Source: Adiantum capillus-veneris (Eukaryota > Streptophyta > Polypodiopsida > Polypodiales > Pteridaceae). Taken from it: a DNA stretch of 64,000 nt. Made by a program: the position numbers and the translations under genes. The stretch is from assembly GCA_014529385.2 (NCBI GenBank), contig CM043964.1:106208087-106272086 (forward strand), given 5' to 3'. Below the pieces are notes generated by a model. The model worked only from the letters and a program-made list of their open reading frames with translations. It was not told the origin of the DNA and searched no databases. Positions 23,351 through 34,293 of this stretch are shown here, piece after piece. Numbering within the stretch: position 1 is the stretch's first letter; every line of letters starts with the position of its first letter.

Positions 23351-24529
23351 ATCGTGTGCTCTTCTCCTTCCTCTTCTCTCCTACACAGTTTCTTCAAATC
23401 AACCTGTCGTGCAGCCTCAGAGAAAACCAGCTGCTCTAGGTGTCTGCTGGAAGACATATCCTGCACAACTATATCCCCATGCAAACTGTCGAGCATAGAA
23501 AGGAATGACTGCATAATCGCTGACATCTCAGCCTCCTCTGCAATCATCCACAACCAACCTCTGTACTTGCTCACAAGATCTACTGCTCACCACATAAGCA
23601 TACATAGATCATTACCCGCTCAAAGACCATGTATGAAAGCCACAACACTACAGAAGAACCACTCAACTGCAACTGGCAACACCTGTGGGAGTACTAGACC
23701 AACCTGTACCTGGGAGTCAAACCTGATCTTGTAACACCTACAAATTCTCACAATCGAGAAAATCAAACCAATCCACCTCATATGTGCTTGCTACCTGCAA
23801 TGTGCACGGGTAAGCTGTCTACAGCAAAGAAAACAACAGAGCCCAAAATTGTCCTAAAAAACAGTCTCTGTGTTCTTAATTTTAGACCCATCTGCACTTC
23901 GAATCAGAAAATGATTCCTTCTACAAAGTCGTAGATCTTGAAGCCAGCTCCATTTTCAACCAAAAAGTTTTGGAATCGAAGCTTTGTAGCTCAAGTTATG
24001 AGCAAAACAGTAGATTGCTGTCAAACTACCAAAAACTGAACGACTTTCTTCTGTTTTCTTTGAGCTCATAGAAAGGCTCAAACTCACTTCCCACCTTGAT
24101 GCGTGAGCTGAATGTATCAATCTCACAATGCTTCCATATCTATGGAAGCTCCAAGCTCCAATCTGTCGCCGATATAGCCGTTGCAAAGCTTGCCGAGAAG
24201 AGGGAAGATATTGTACACAGTAGGCTGATCTGTAGAGGAACTGTGGATTGATATGTGAGCACTAGGAAGCTCCTGAGAGCTCTCCTGCAAGCCTCTGTAT
24301 GGTTATCCACAAGCCTCCTCTATTTCTTTGCTTAGATCTGTGACCTCTCCGCCATAGCCGACGATTGGGGAGCACCACAGATGGAGAGTGAGAGAGAGAA
24401 GGAGACACACACACGATGTGGGTGGGGAGACTGTGAAGTGGCACCTCCCCCTATACAGTATACTCACTATAAGTATAGGGTAACAGTGGATGGGCGATCG
24501 GTCAAGGCACATAGGCCTTAACCCCAACA

Positions 24530-24960
24530 GTTGTTGAATGGATTTTGGTTGTGGTTGCATGCAACTCCATTAGGTTGGCCATTGGAATGACCATTGTTCT
24601 TAACAAGATTTTTTGGACACTTATCTGCATAATCACCAAACTCAAAGCATTTGTAACATTTCACCTTTTTATTACCATTGCAAGAGTGAATATGCATATG
24701 AGTGTTGTTGTTTCCATGAGGTTGAGAGGATGTAGTAGAGTTGTCAAATCTACATCTCTTGAAGAAGGTACAACTTTGGTGTTTATTCATGTCAAAGTTA
24801 GGAGAGGAGAGAATTCTCTTGTTACGATTAGTGTTAGTAGACTAGTCCACTTCAATTTGATGTCCACATTTATTTTTCTCCGCATTGAGTGCCAAATTGA
24901 TGGCCTTTGATAGTGAATCAGGCTCAAATATGTTGACTTCAACACCAATTTGTAGTGCTA
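24530..24960 (-). pseudogene. gypsy gag fragment with CCHC-type knuckle
   Basis: The minus strand reads gag-like sequence ending in a zinc knuckle CYKCFEFGDYADKC, with Asp where the His of CCHC is expected, followed by an Asn-rich tail (NQNPFNN). The same Asn-rich frame resumes on the other side of the TRIM-like insertion at 20497 (NNNRLNDAQINL). This and 20497-18226 were therefore one element. The 5' part of gag and the 5' LTR are missing. Confidence 0.75.
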
Positions 24961-25587
24961 ACCACATACAACACGAGGGTGCCCAGTCTTGTAACAGTAG
25001 TGGCTTCCAAGTGAGCTTGGATCAAACTAGGATCAACTGTGCATTTTGGTGATACGTCACAATCAATAGAGACACAACCACCTACATTGCAGTCATCACA
25101 CCACCATCACCCTATGCTATTGTTCTATCCACCCTCGGGTGCACGTTCATCTACAGTCCTTTGTTGGCCATACCACGGCCCATGACTCCACATGCCACTC
25201 TTTTCCTCACTTATCGATGGGGCCTCCATCAACACTTTCCCAAAAATCGTGGCCTCCACCTGTATCATGATGTATACTTTGTATTCTATAATTCTTATGA
25301 ACTCATTTTATATGGCATGTACAATTAAACGCTATAATAGTTTTGATCGTTCAAGATGGTTTATATTTAATTTAATTGATGCCATGAAATTTTGAATGTG
25401 AAATCTTGTTTAGTGTGATATTTTATTCAAAATGTAGTCAGTAACATTATGCCACACTCAAAAGTGATGGAGGTGAGAATAGCCTTGAATAATAAATTGA
25501 CTTTGTTTTTCTTTAAAAGGTAAATTTAGTACACTTCATTCATTTGCAATTTGACAAGCAACATCTCTTGAGTGTTTCTCCCGTTCT

Positions 25588-25774
25588 TCTTGCTTCTATG
25601 CATTCACCATGCCAGAGAGGGAACCGTGGACAATGCATTGATCACAGGCATGGTATTGAACGTGGACATGCTTCTTGTCATGGGTTTTTCTTCCATTATT
25701 CTTGCTTCTATACATTGAACATTCTCAGATGGAGCCGTGGACAATGCATTGAGCATCGGTAAGCTATTGAACGT
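25588..25774. repeat. two imperfect copies of a 116-bp repeat (host site of the large element)
   Basis: The block CTTGCTTCTATGCATTCACC ... CCGTGGACAATGCATTGA ... TATTGAACGTGGACATGC (25588 on) recurs from 25704 and is cut at AACGT by the LTR starting at 25775. Its continuation (GGACATGCATTTTGTCATGG) resumes at 46392. Confidence 0.8.
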
Positions 25775-26599
25775 TGTCATGCTGTGACACGTACATAGTG
25801 GGAACGCATGCTACAAGATCTATCTTGTATTTTTTTAGATACATAATTATATTTCCTATAGTGTACATATGCATATTTAAGTATAATAATAAGCCTTCTA
25901 TCTCATCCTATTATTTTTCTCAAGGGTAACATATCCTTACTTTACCATTAGAAAATATTATGGGAAAAGCATCAATAGCTCCGCCTCTTTAACTTGGGGC
26001 AAAAAGCATTGATTCTTTATTTCTACTATTTCATTATCATCTCACACCCTAGCTAGATCCTATATCTAGGGTAAAATCCAATATATATATATTCTATGTA
26101 TTTTTTATACTTTTCTTATATTTCTTTTTAAATAGCTACTAGGAGAGAATCAAATCCTAGTGGGACACTAGGTGGCATGATTTCAAAGATACACTTATTT
26201 TAATGCATTATTGCAAGCATGATTACAAAACTTTGTCAAGGAGCAATGTCATGCTTTCATATGGCATGAGGTGTCCTTGTGAATTAAATGAAAGTCTAGG
26301 CTAAGGAGACCACATGAAGACTTTTGCTGCCATAAATGGACCCTATTTTGATGAATTTTTTACACAAGGTTCCAATCCGAATTGGAAAACAATTTTAAAA
26401 TAAAAATCGTAGCTAATGAGCTGAAGTTTTTGCCCATATTTTTACTTTTTTATTTGGAGCCACGGTTTAGGAGATATGATCAAAATACTGGACCCCAATC
26501 TGCCCACATCATGCAAGGACAGCTCATTTCCAACTTTTCCAATTCATGTTCACACTGGCTCCTCTCTTCTTGTGTAAACCCTTGGGGGTTCCCTTCACC

Positions 26600-26606
26600 T
26601 ATAAAA
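26600..26606 (+). promoter_or_regulatory. LTR TATA box
   Basis: CACCTATAAAAGGGG is conserved at the same place in the other two LTR copies (45104, 55683). It should start the genomic RNA in the region downstream, placing the two small ORFs in the transcript leader. Confidence 0.7.
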
Positions 26607-26945
26607 GGGGACCTCTTCTTCCTTGAAAAGGAACTCAAGCATTCAAGCCATTGATGAGAGGAATTCTTGAGGAAGTGAGTAGTAATGCCTAATTGTACTT
26701 AGCCCCATTAACATAAGCCCAAGCCTACACTTTCTCCTAGAGGAAGACTAGCCATTCTTGTACGCTATCCTTGGAAGATCAACTCTAATCAAAGAAGGTG
26801 TTGTACTTGGCGTATCAATCAAAGTGGAGTGCTCCCCTCTTCTTCTCTCTCCATCAATAATGGTGCCGAAGGGTTTGTCAAGTAAGATGTGTTCTACATT
26901 GATGTTTTCTTGATTTCTTATTGTTTTCTTTTTCATCTCTAATCC

Positions 26946-27145
<200 letters not shown>

Positions 27146-27341
27146 AATCTCATCTCCTTAACCAAATCTATCTCTCTCACTCTTAATAATTCATCCTCTC
27201 TACAAATTTTAGGTTCTCTTTGCTACAGGTACATCTCTCCCCGTAGTATCCTTATTGTCTACAGGCAAGAATAGGGCTTGGGAGGGAAAATTCTCATCTC
27301 TTCACTTCTCTCATATCTACATTTCTCACATACTATCCTAG

Positions 27342-27560
27342 ATGAATAACCCAAATGATGATCATTTCTATCGCTTTCACTCTATACAATCTATTAGAAT
27401 TAACGTATGGATTAGCCATAAAATACACTTTCAACAACGTATAGTGTTTCTCTTTGGCCCTGAAAGGCTCAATGAAATACTTCTATCACCGGATCCCATC
27501 ATACTACCTCATATAGACTATAATTTTTCTTTTGATGTAAGCGTAGTTATCTTGCTATGA
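27342..27560 (+). CDS. small LTR-encoded ORF A, 72 codons, unknown function
   Basis: It starts MNNPNDDHFYRF and contains FQQRIVFLFGPERLNEILLS and PIILP.IDY. It recurs in the other two LTR copies and, diverged, on the minus strand in the leader of the Tat element (35783-35568), with most base differences at third codon positions. Its stop overlaps the ATG of ORF B as ATGA. It lies downstream of the LTR TATA box and upstream of the primer site, hence in the leader of the genomic RNA. No signal peptide or known motif is seen. The function is unknown; the pattern suggests a real small protein. Confidence 0.6.
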   Translation: MNNPNDDHFYRFHSIQSIRINVWISHKIHFQQRIVFLFGPERLNEILLSPDPIILPHIDYNFSFDVSVVILL

Positions 27561-27620
27561 ACCAAGAGGATTTGTACACACAATTAATCCCAATCACTAA
27601 ACAAAATATATATATTATGG

Positions 27621-29707
27621 TGAGGGCGAGCTTTTTGAAATGGGGCCTCTAAACCCAAACCAATGGGCCTACCCTCACAAAATGTTCGTAAAGAGGTACG
27701 CACACTACTTGGGGCACCACCTTCTTTTGGGAGTGGAGAAGGAAACCAATCAAGGAAAATAACACTTGCACTCACCCACCCAAGCAACACACTTTGAAAA
27801 CCCCCTTACTCTATATACACTCTGGACACTTGAACACCATCAACGATTATGCAACCCAATGTCGTGCATAAAAATGAAATATGCAATTTGTGGAATAGCA
27901 TTCACCTTCTCCCCATAAGAATACCCATAATACATCCAAACTCTTCCTCTCTCAAGCACTCATCAAAAAAATCATGCGCGCAAGACTTGCCTCTCAAACA
28001 CACAAGAGAATCACTTACATCAACTAACACACTTTGCATAGAGAGCTCATCTCCATCTATGCAATGCCGTGACACAAATAAAATCACCATGAGAGGTAGC
28101 CACATGCATATTTAATGAAGCAAAAGAGAGTTGGAGTGAGAAATTTCTATAGACCAATTGAATAAGTGTGGAGAAACAAACCAATGGTAAATTGAGAATA
28201 GAACACTTACTTGATTTCTCGCACACCTTTTAAGGGGAGGACAGACGCTGGCTAACCATCACGAATTGCGACGCTTGAAAGTTTTTGAAGATGATTTCAT
28301 GATCATTAACATAACCATGAGAGAGATCATGATGTATTTACAAGTTATTGAGGTGCTACAAATGATTTATTGGGTTGATGGAGTAAGAGATTGTAGAATG
28401 GAGAGAGTGGAGAATAGAGTTGCACTTCCTCCAAAGAGGAGGGTTAGGAGGGAGGATGTGAAAGAGGGAGAGTTGGGATTTTCTCTACTATTGATCAAGA
28501 AACAACATGAAGTTGCAAATATAGGTGTGTGTGTGTGTGTGCTTGAGTCTCTCCAAGGGGGGCTATTTATAGTTGTGTAGGAGTGGGATTATGCTACACT
28601 TAATGAGAGTAAGTGATTAGACCTAATTAAGTGTCCTTTGACCACTCGTTGAATATTGGACATAAAAGGGACTATTTATTCACCAAAAATATCATTTTAG
28701 ACCGTGAAGGCTCCATAGGGGTGCATAATGTAGGTGGGCCCCACCATGAGGCCCTACGGGTGGCTCCTGCGGGGTATCTCAACTTGTCTGTCTTGGCATT
28801 TAGAAAGCATCTTTAGGTTGGTCCCATCACATGCAAGTGACCTTGAACACTCATTGCTCTTCTAAAAGATGAGTAGGGGAAAAATAAGATCTCACTCTCT
28901 TGATTTACTTGATTTACAGTTCTCTTTTGCTGCGAATCTGACAGATTTACACTATTTTGACCATAACTTTTTACCTATAGCTCGGAATGACATGCTTCAA
29001 AAGGCAAAATTGACCTTCTCAACATGTTTGATATGAATTTGGACTATTCTTCACACCCATGCACCAAGGAATTCGGTTTGGAAGGTCCACACTAGGCTAG
29101 GGAACCTTTTGCTTCAAAGTCTTCTTGTATGGGCCCTTTGCTTGTATGCATCCAAGGGGAATCATGCTTTTTCAAAAGGCTATGATGCTTAAACAAATAG
29201 AGGAGGGCCCAATATTATTTGCTTGTGAAAAGAATATACAATTGGAGTCTTTTTGAAAGGAGAGAAACTATATGTATATTCTTAAGAGATATTGGGCCAC
29301 CTATGTAGGGGGCATAGAAGACTTGTAGAGAGGGACCATGATATTTGGTAAAGACAAGTGGAGAGTTGATTTCCATGGGAATTTATCTATAAGGGGTGGA
29401 AGATGGATATATTATTTTTCTACTACTAATTCACAAGAGTTAAGAAAGTTTGAGGGTATATAGTTGGTTATTGTATGCTTATTCTATTTACAAAGCAAAA
29501 AAGAAAAGGGTGGTAATATAAATATATGACTAAGGTGACATTTTTGGGAAAAGTATAATGTATGTGTCGCCACAAAGGTTAAACGAAGAGGGGGAATTTA
29601 CTCTAGATAACTTAATAGCATAGAAAAATATATACACATATGAGGAAAAGGACGTTGAGTAGGCTGACAAATGTTGCAAAAAGATGGTTACCATTTTATG
29701 CCACTCA
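27621..29707 (-). repeat. 3' LTR of the Tat element
   Basis: Matches 35838-37915 almost throughout; it starts (plus strand) TGAGGGCGAGC and ends GCCACTCA. It contains an inward-facing minus-strand TATA box near 28571. Small ORFs in it are shared by both LTRs only because the LTRs are copies. Confidence 0.95.
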
Positions 29708-29880
29708 TATTAGCCCTCCCCCAAGCCTAGAGATATTCATATCTTTAGGAGGACGGTGTTGCTTCTTTTCTTCTTTTTTTCTCTTTTTTTTGTCCTTTTT
29801 CCTTTTCCATTTTTATTTTTTTTTTCAATAGGAGGAGTGTCATGCACTCTTTTACTCCATTAGACCTGCTTTTCATTACC

Positions 29881-32800
29881 TCAATCCCATAAATCGGAGA
29901 TGGGAGGGTTGCCTTGGGTATGTTCAGATTCCAAGTCTGGTTCTTCTTTGCACATCAAAGCTTTAAAAATAGGTGGAGCATTTGCCAAGCCGAAGGGAGC
30001 CATGCCAATTTGGAGCTTAGACGATGTAGGCAGATGACTGCCTATCAACGGATTGATACGTTGAAAGTAGGGCTTTAATCTCCATCCATTGACTCTGGTC
30101 TTGTGGAGTTTTCTTGATAAATCTGCTAATCTGTAACTACCATTCCCAAACTTTGTTTTTATCATGAAAGGTCCCTCCCATCTTTGCAAAAACTTTTTGT
30201 CAAGTCGAGTATCAAGTCGGTTATCATAGCGAAGAACCAACATACCTTCCTTCAATCCTTTCCCCTTGAGCTTCTTGTTGATTTTATCCCTTTGGCTTGT
30301 CGCTTTGGTGATGTAGTGATCAATGGACTCTTCTCTATCTAGCTCAAGTCGTTGGAGATCTAAGATCCTTTCATGTAGAACCTCCTTTGGTTTTTTTGTC
30401 ACTCTTGCAAGAACGCGCAAGCTTGAGAGCTCTACCTCAATGGGGAGAAGTGCTTCCTGTCCATAAACTAGATGAAAAGGGGTGAATTGGGTAGATACCT
30501 TGAAAGATGTCCTATACGCCCAAAGAGCAGCCGTCAAATGGCGATCCCAATCATTAGGCCGGTCCACAACCTGTTTAGAAATGATCTTACATATCATTCC
30601 ATTCACTTTTTCCACCAATCCATTGCATTGAGGATAGTAGGGTGTGGAATGCAGGTGTTTCACGTTTAACCTCCTCAAGAGATCATTCAGAAGGTCAGCC
30701 CTAAAACCCGAGCCTCGATCTGATAAGATTTCTAGGGGTGTTCCAAACCTACTACAAATATGATCAAAAATAAACTTTGATACCTCTTCAGCTATGATTC
30801 GGGTTGTGCTTGTTGCTTCCGCCCATCGTGTCATGTAGTCAACACCCATGATGATGAAAACCTTCCCTGTAGAAGTACGAGGTAGGGGACCTATTGCATC
30901 CACACCCCACTTTTCAAAAGGGCCATAAGATATTATTGGGACTCGAGGCTCATATGTTAGTCGTCTATCCCCAGCAATTTGGCATGGCTTACATGCTTTA
31001 CACCAATATTGGACATCACGATGTAAGCTCGGCCAAATAAACCCTGCTTGTAAAATCTTCCTACTTGTAATATCTTGAGAAAAGTGACCACCACAGACAT
31101 CATCATGACATGAAAGAAGAATTTTCTCTATCTCTTGCACACCTGGTACTCTCCTCAAGACCAAATCTTTCCCTTTGTGATATAAATCATCCCCGATCAA
31201 CTGGTAAGGTGTGGCCTTCTTAACTAGTCTATGTCTTTGCACCTTGTCTAAGTGTTTGGGACACTCACCTGCTTGTAGAAAGAAGATAATGTCTTTTAGC
31301 TCCTCTTGACCTTGATATTTGGGTTCATATAGTTTCACACCTCCTACCGCCATTTGAAGCTTTTCATTTGCGAGTAAGTCTGCTTCCTTGTTATGAGTTC
31401 TCACAATGTGTTGTACCTGTGTTGCTTTAAAACCCTTCATCAAAGCTCTTACACTACTAAGCCACTCAAACAATGTACGATTCTTGCACCTCCAAGTCCC
31501 TTGGATTTGCCTGACCACTAGCAAAGAATCACCTTTTATAATAAGTCTTTGTATGCCTAATTCTTTGCATTCTTCTAACCCAAGGGTTAGAGCAGCATAC
31601 TCAGCCTCATTGTTAGAGTGAACATTGGGTAGAGTGATACCTTTTCTAACCATTACCTCCTTTTGTGGGTTTAAAATGAGGATCCCCCCTGCTGCTTTGT
31701 CTTGTTGGCATTGATAGGCTCCGTCAAAGCATAAAGTATGGGCATTATCAATCTCCTTCACTTTGAACTGTTTTGAGCCTTCCTCTCTTTGTAGTCGTGA
31801 CCCTTCCCTTTCTCTCACTTTGTAGGTGAGAATGTCTGCAAGTCCTGCTCTTGTGCTATCTTCTAGAAGGAAAGTGTATTCAAATTCTTGGAGTTCAAGC
31901 ACCCACTTTGCTATTCTAGATGAGAGGCTCATGTGTTGTACTACATATGGTAGATTGTGCTCTAAGGTGAGAAAAACAAATGGCACAGGGAGAAGATACG
32001 ATCGAAACTTCCTTACCGCAAACAAGATTGCAAAGACCACTTTCTCCATTTCAGTGTATCCCTTCTCGGCTGGAGTCATCACCTTGCTTGCAAAATAGAT
32101 CGGCCTCATGTATGATGTTTTAGGATCTTTTTGCATCAAAACAACACCAATTGCTTCGAAACCTACACTTGGAGTGACATAGTAAGTCTCCTTTGGATCT
32201 GGTGGCATTAGGATTGGGAGAGAGCTAAGAATGCCCTTCACTTCCTCAAAACATTTTGCATGTTCCCTCCCCCATTCAAATGTAGATTGGCTTGCCAACC
32301 TATGCAAAGGGGCGATGGCTTCTGCTAGGAGATGGATGAAGCGAGACATGTACCTCACTTTGTGGTTGAAGGTCATTAGCTCCTTTGTTGTTGTTGGTGG
32401 AGATAATGACAAAAGGGCCTCTACTTTAGAGGGATCCACTTGAATTCCTTGTGAAGAAACCACATGGCCTAGCAAAACCACCTGAGATTCACCGATATGA
32501 CACTTCTCTGGGTTGAGTTGTCCCCCAAATTGATGGAGCCTCTTAAGCCCCTCTTCAACCTTTTGGCAATGAAGTGATCTACAACTATAAATACAGAAAT
32601 CATCCATAAAGACTCTTATAGATTTTCCAAAGAATGGCTGAAATACAAATATTGTGAATCTCATGAAGGTGCTAGGAGCATTGGTGAGCCCAAAAGGCAT
32701 TACTCTAAATGCAAAACATCCCCAAGGTGTGATGAAGGTGGTTTTTGGTTGGTCCTCTTCTGCTATTCTAATTTGAAAATATCCTGAATACCCGTCACAC

Positions 32801-34182
32801 ACAATGTAGCATTCGTGACCTGCTACTTCATTCAAAATTTCATCTTGGAAAGGGAGAGGGAAGTGGTACCTCTTTGTCGCAGCGTTGAGGGGTTTGTAAT
32901 CCACGCAGACCCTCCACTTACCATTCTTCTTGGGAGTGACTACAATAGGTGATACCCATTCGGAGTTGGATACTGGATAGATGAAGCCAGCCTTCAAGAG
33001 TCGATTCACTTCTTGTAGGAGAGCCTTTTGTTGCACAGATCCTAGTCGCCTTAACTTTTGAGCCAGGGGTTTGGTCCGTGGTTTCAATTCAACTCGATGC
33101 TCTATTACATCTACACCTCTTATTTGTGAGTAGTCAGTGATAAACAAATTGGGATACCTCCTTAACATATTGATGTAGGACCTCTTCTCCTCACAAGTAA
33201 GATCTTTTGCAAGCATCTTCTCAAATACTTCTTCAAGGTGGTGGCATCTTTCATCCCCTCGTGTGTGATTGTCTGTTGGCTTTTCTTCTACTGGAACATC
33301 TTGAGTGTTGGCGTTGAATACAATTCCCATTACCTCCAAAGAAGACTCCTCTTCACTGGTTGATGCTTCCTCATCACTTGAGTAGGGACTCTCCTCCTCG
33401 CTCTCTTCATATGCCGTGGTTTCATAGTTGATATCTAGTTGCTTTCCTTCTCGCCAATCATACACCACCGGTTGACCCTTCTTAAGAATCAAACGACCAT
33501 TTTCCCATTTTTGATCTGCATTCACAGCAATGAGCCAAGGCCTCCCTCGGATGATGGGATAACCCTCCCCCTTAGCTGGCATAACATACATATCCACTCG
33601 TGCATCTATGTTACATACAGAGACTTTTACATTTTCAATGATCCCCAAACACTTCACACTTGAGTTGTTGGCTAGCCTAGCTTGACAATTAGAGGACTTT
33701 GTAATTTCAAGCCCTAACTTGTTCATTGATTTTTCCGTGATCACACACATTTGAGCTCCACCATCAACATATACATTAGACACCTTTTTACCCCTTATGT
33801 AAGCATCCACAATGGGTTCCACATCTTTTTGTAGCTTTGAGGCCACAACCTTAATGGAAAGATTTGCTTTCTTTTTTGGAATTCTTGTACTTACCAACTT
33901 TGGCCATTGCCTTCTTACTTTGGCTGATAGGTGTAGAAGTTGAGGCCATGAAATGTTTGGCTTTTGGGTTTGTAAATCCTCCAAGATGTTGTAGGGCTCT
34001 AGCTCCTTTCCCAATGGGAAGTCGTTGATACCAATTTCCCTTCGCCTTGATCTTTTCTTCCTGCTACTTTCAGCTTCTTCCATCTTTGACTTCTTCTTCT
34101 TGTCCCTTCTGGCTGAATTTGTTCCTTCACTTCTCATGTCTTCATCCTTATCATGTGCTCTTGTGCGTTTTTCTGCCGGCAT
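29881..34182 (-). CDS. Tat-type pol polyprotein, 1433 codons (PR-RT-RH-aRH-IN)
   Basis: Uninterrupted. In order: a basic N terminus; protease-like region with VYVDGGAQMCVI and IIRGRPW (about residues 140-220); RT with WVSPIVVTPKKNGKWRVCVD, FAFRVMPFGLTNAPSTF and the catalytic VFMDDF (about 400-560). Next come gypsy RNase H (EKGYTEMEKVVFAILFAVRK), a second archaeal/plant-type RNase H (CFDGAYQ, NNEAEYAAL, IKGDSLLVV, HNKEADLLAN), and integrase with the HHCC finger (H..GGH...CKAC..C) and D-D-E (GVDAIGPLP, LSDRGSGF, NGLVEKVNG). The dual RNase H is diagnostic of the Tat/Ogre branch. The first RNase H lacks the usual first Asp (YYVTPSVG). The frame stays open upstream of ATG 34182 to the gag TGA. Confidence 0.95.
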   Translation of the reverse strand: MPAEKRTRAHDKDEDMRSEGTNSARRDKKKKSKMEEAESSRKKRSRRREIGINDFPLGKELEPYNILEDLQTQKPNISWPQLLHLSAKVRRQWPKLVSTRIPKKKANLSIKVVASKLQKDVEPIVDAYIRGKKVSNVYVDGGAQMCVITEKSMNKLGLEITKSSNCQARLANNSSVKCLGIIENVKVSVCNIDARVDMYVMPAKGEGYPIIRGRPWLIAVNADQKWENGRLILKKGQPVVYDWREGKQLDINYETTAYEESEEESPYSSDEEASTSEEESSLEVMGIVFNANTQDVPVEEKPTDNHTRGDERCHHLEEVFEKMLAKDLTCEEKRSYINMLRRYPNLFITDYSQIRGVDVIEHRVELKPRTKPLAQKLRRLGSVQQKALLQEVNRLLKAGFIYPVSNSEWVSPIVVTPKKNGKWRVCVDYKPLNAATKRYHFPLPFQDEILNEVAGHECYIVCDGYSGYFQIRIAEEDQPKTTFITPWGCFAFRVMPFGLTNAPSTFMRFTIFVFQPFFGKSIRVFMDDFCIYSCRSLHCQKVEEGLKRLHQFGGQLNPEKCHIGESQVVLLGHVVSSQGIQVDPSKVEALLSLSPPTTTKELMTFNHKVRYMSRFIHLLAEAIAPLHRLASQSTFEWGREHAKCFEEVKGILSSLPILMPPDPKETYYVTPSVGFEAIGVVLMQKDPKTSYMRPIYFASKVMTPAEKGYTEMEKVVFAILFAVRKFRSYLLPVPFVFLTLEHNLPYVVQHMSLSSRIAKWVLELQEFEYTFLLEDSTRAGLADILTYKVREREGSRLQREEGSKQFKVKEIDNAHTLCFDGAYQCQQDKAAGGILILNPQKEVMVRKGITLPNVHSNNEAEYAALTLGLEECKELGIQRLIIKGDSLLVVRQIQGTWRCKNRTLFEWLSSVRALMKGFKATQVQHIVRTHNKEADLLANEKLQMAVGGVKLYEPKYQGQEELKDIIFFLQAGECPKHLDKVQRHRLVKKATPYQLIGDDLYHKGKDLVLRRVPGVQEIEKILLSCHDDVCGGHFSQDITSRKILQAGFIWPSLHRDVQYWCKACKPCQIAGDRRLTYEPRVPIISYGPFEKWGVDAIGPLPRTSTGKVFIIMGVDYMTRWAEATSTTRIIAEEVSKFIFDHICSRFGTPLEILSDRGSGFRADLLNDLLRRLNVKHLHSTPYYPQCNGLVEKVNGMICKIISKQVVDRPNDWDRHLTAALWAYRTSFKVSTQFTPFHLVYGQEALLPIEVELSSLRVLARVTKKPKEVLHERILDLQRLELDREESIDHYITKATSQRDKINKKLKGKGLKEGMLVLRYDNRLDTRLDKKFLQRWEGPFMIKTKFGNGSYRLADLSRKLHKTRVNGWRLKPYFQRINPLIGSHLPTSSKLQIGMAPFGLANAPPIFKALMCKEEPDLESEHTQGNPPISDLWD

Positions 34183-34293
34183 AACATCAAAGTTTAGAGT
34201 ATGCTCATCTATTACCTCTTCTAGCTTGATGATGTTGACTCCTCTTTCTTCCTCCTCATGTGGGACGGGAGGTATATTTGCTGGTGGTGGTGG

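Larger units (their letters stand above)
20498..24529 (-). mobile_element. short-LTR (TRIM-like) retroelement inserted in the gypsy gag/protease junction
   Basis: It is bounded by TG/CA ends and the 5-bp duplication GTTGT (20493-20497 and 24530-24534). The minus-strand 5' LTR is about 24529-24366 (starts TGTTGGGGTTAAGG). The 3' LTR starts at 23339 after a polypurine tract, is interrupted by a solo LTR, and finishes at 20609-20498. Both copies share the block starting GGGAGCACCACAGATGGAGA and ATACAGTATACTCACT. The interior (about 1 kb, 24365-23340) has no pol. The inner end of the 5' LTR does not match the last few bases of the 3' LTR, so LTR length and primer site are uncertain. Confidence 0.6.

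Noticed and set aside
26382-26654. 90-codon ORF present in all three LTR copies (26382, 44886, 55465)
   Set aside because: It spans the LTR promoter region including the TATA box, and has no diverged homologue elsewhere; its conservation follows from the LTRs being copies.
28266-28580. 104-codon plus-strand ORF, repeated at 36483-36797
   Set aside because: It lies antisense inside both Tat LTRs and is identical only because LTRs are duplicates; the element is transcribed from the other strand.
30472-32443. Plus-strand ORFs of 65-90 codons across the Tat pol
   Set aside because: Shadow frames opposite an intact 1433-codon polyprotein.
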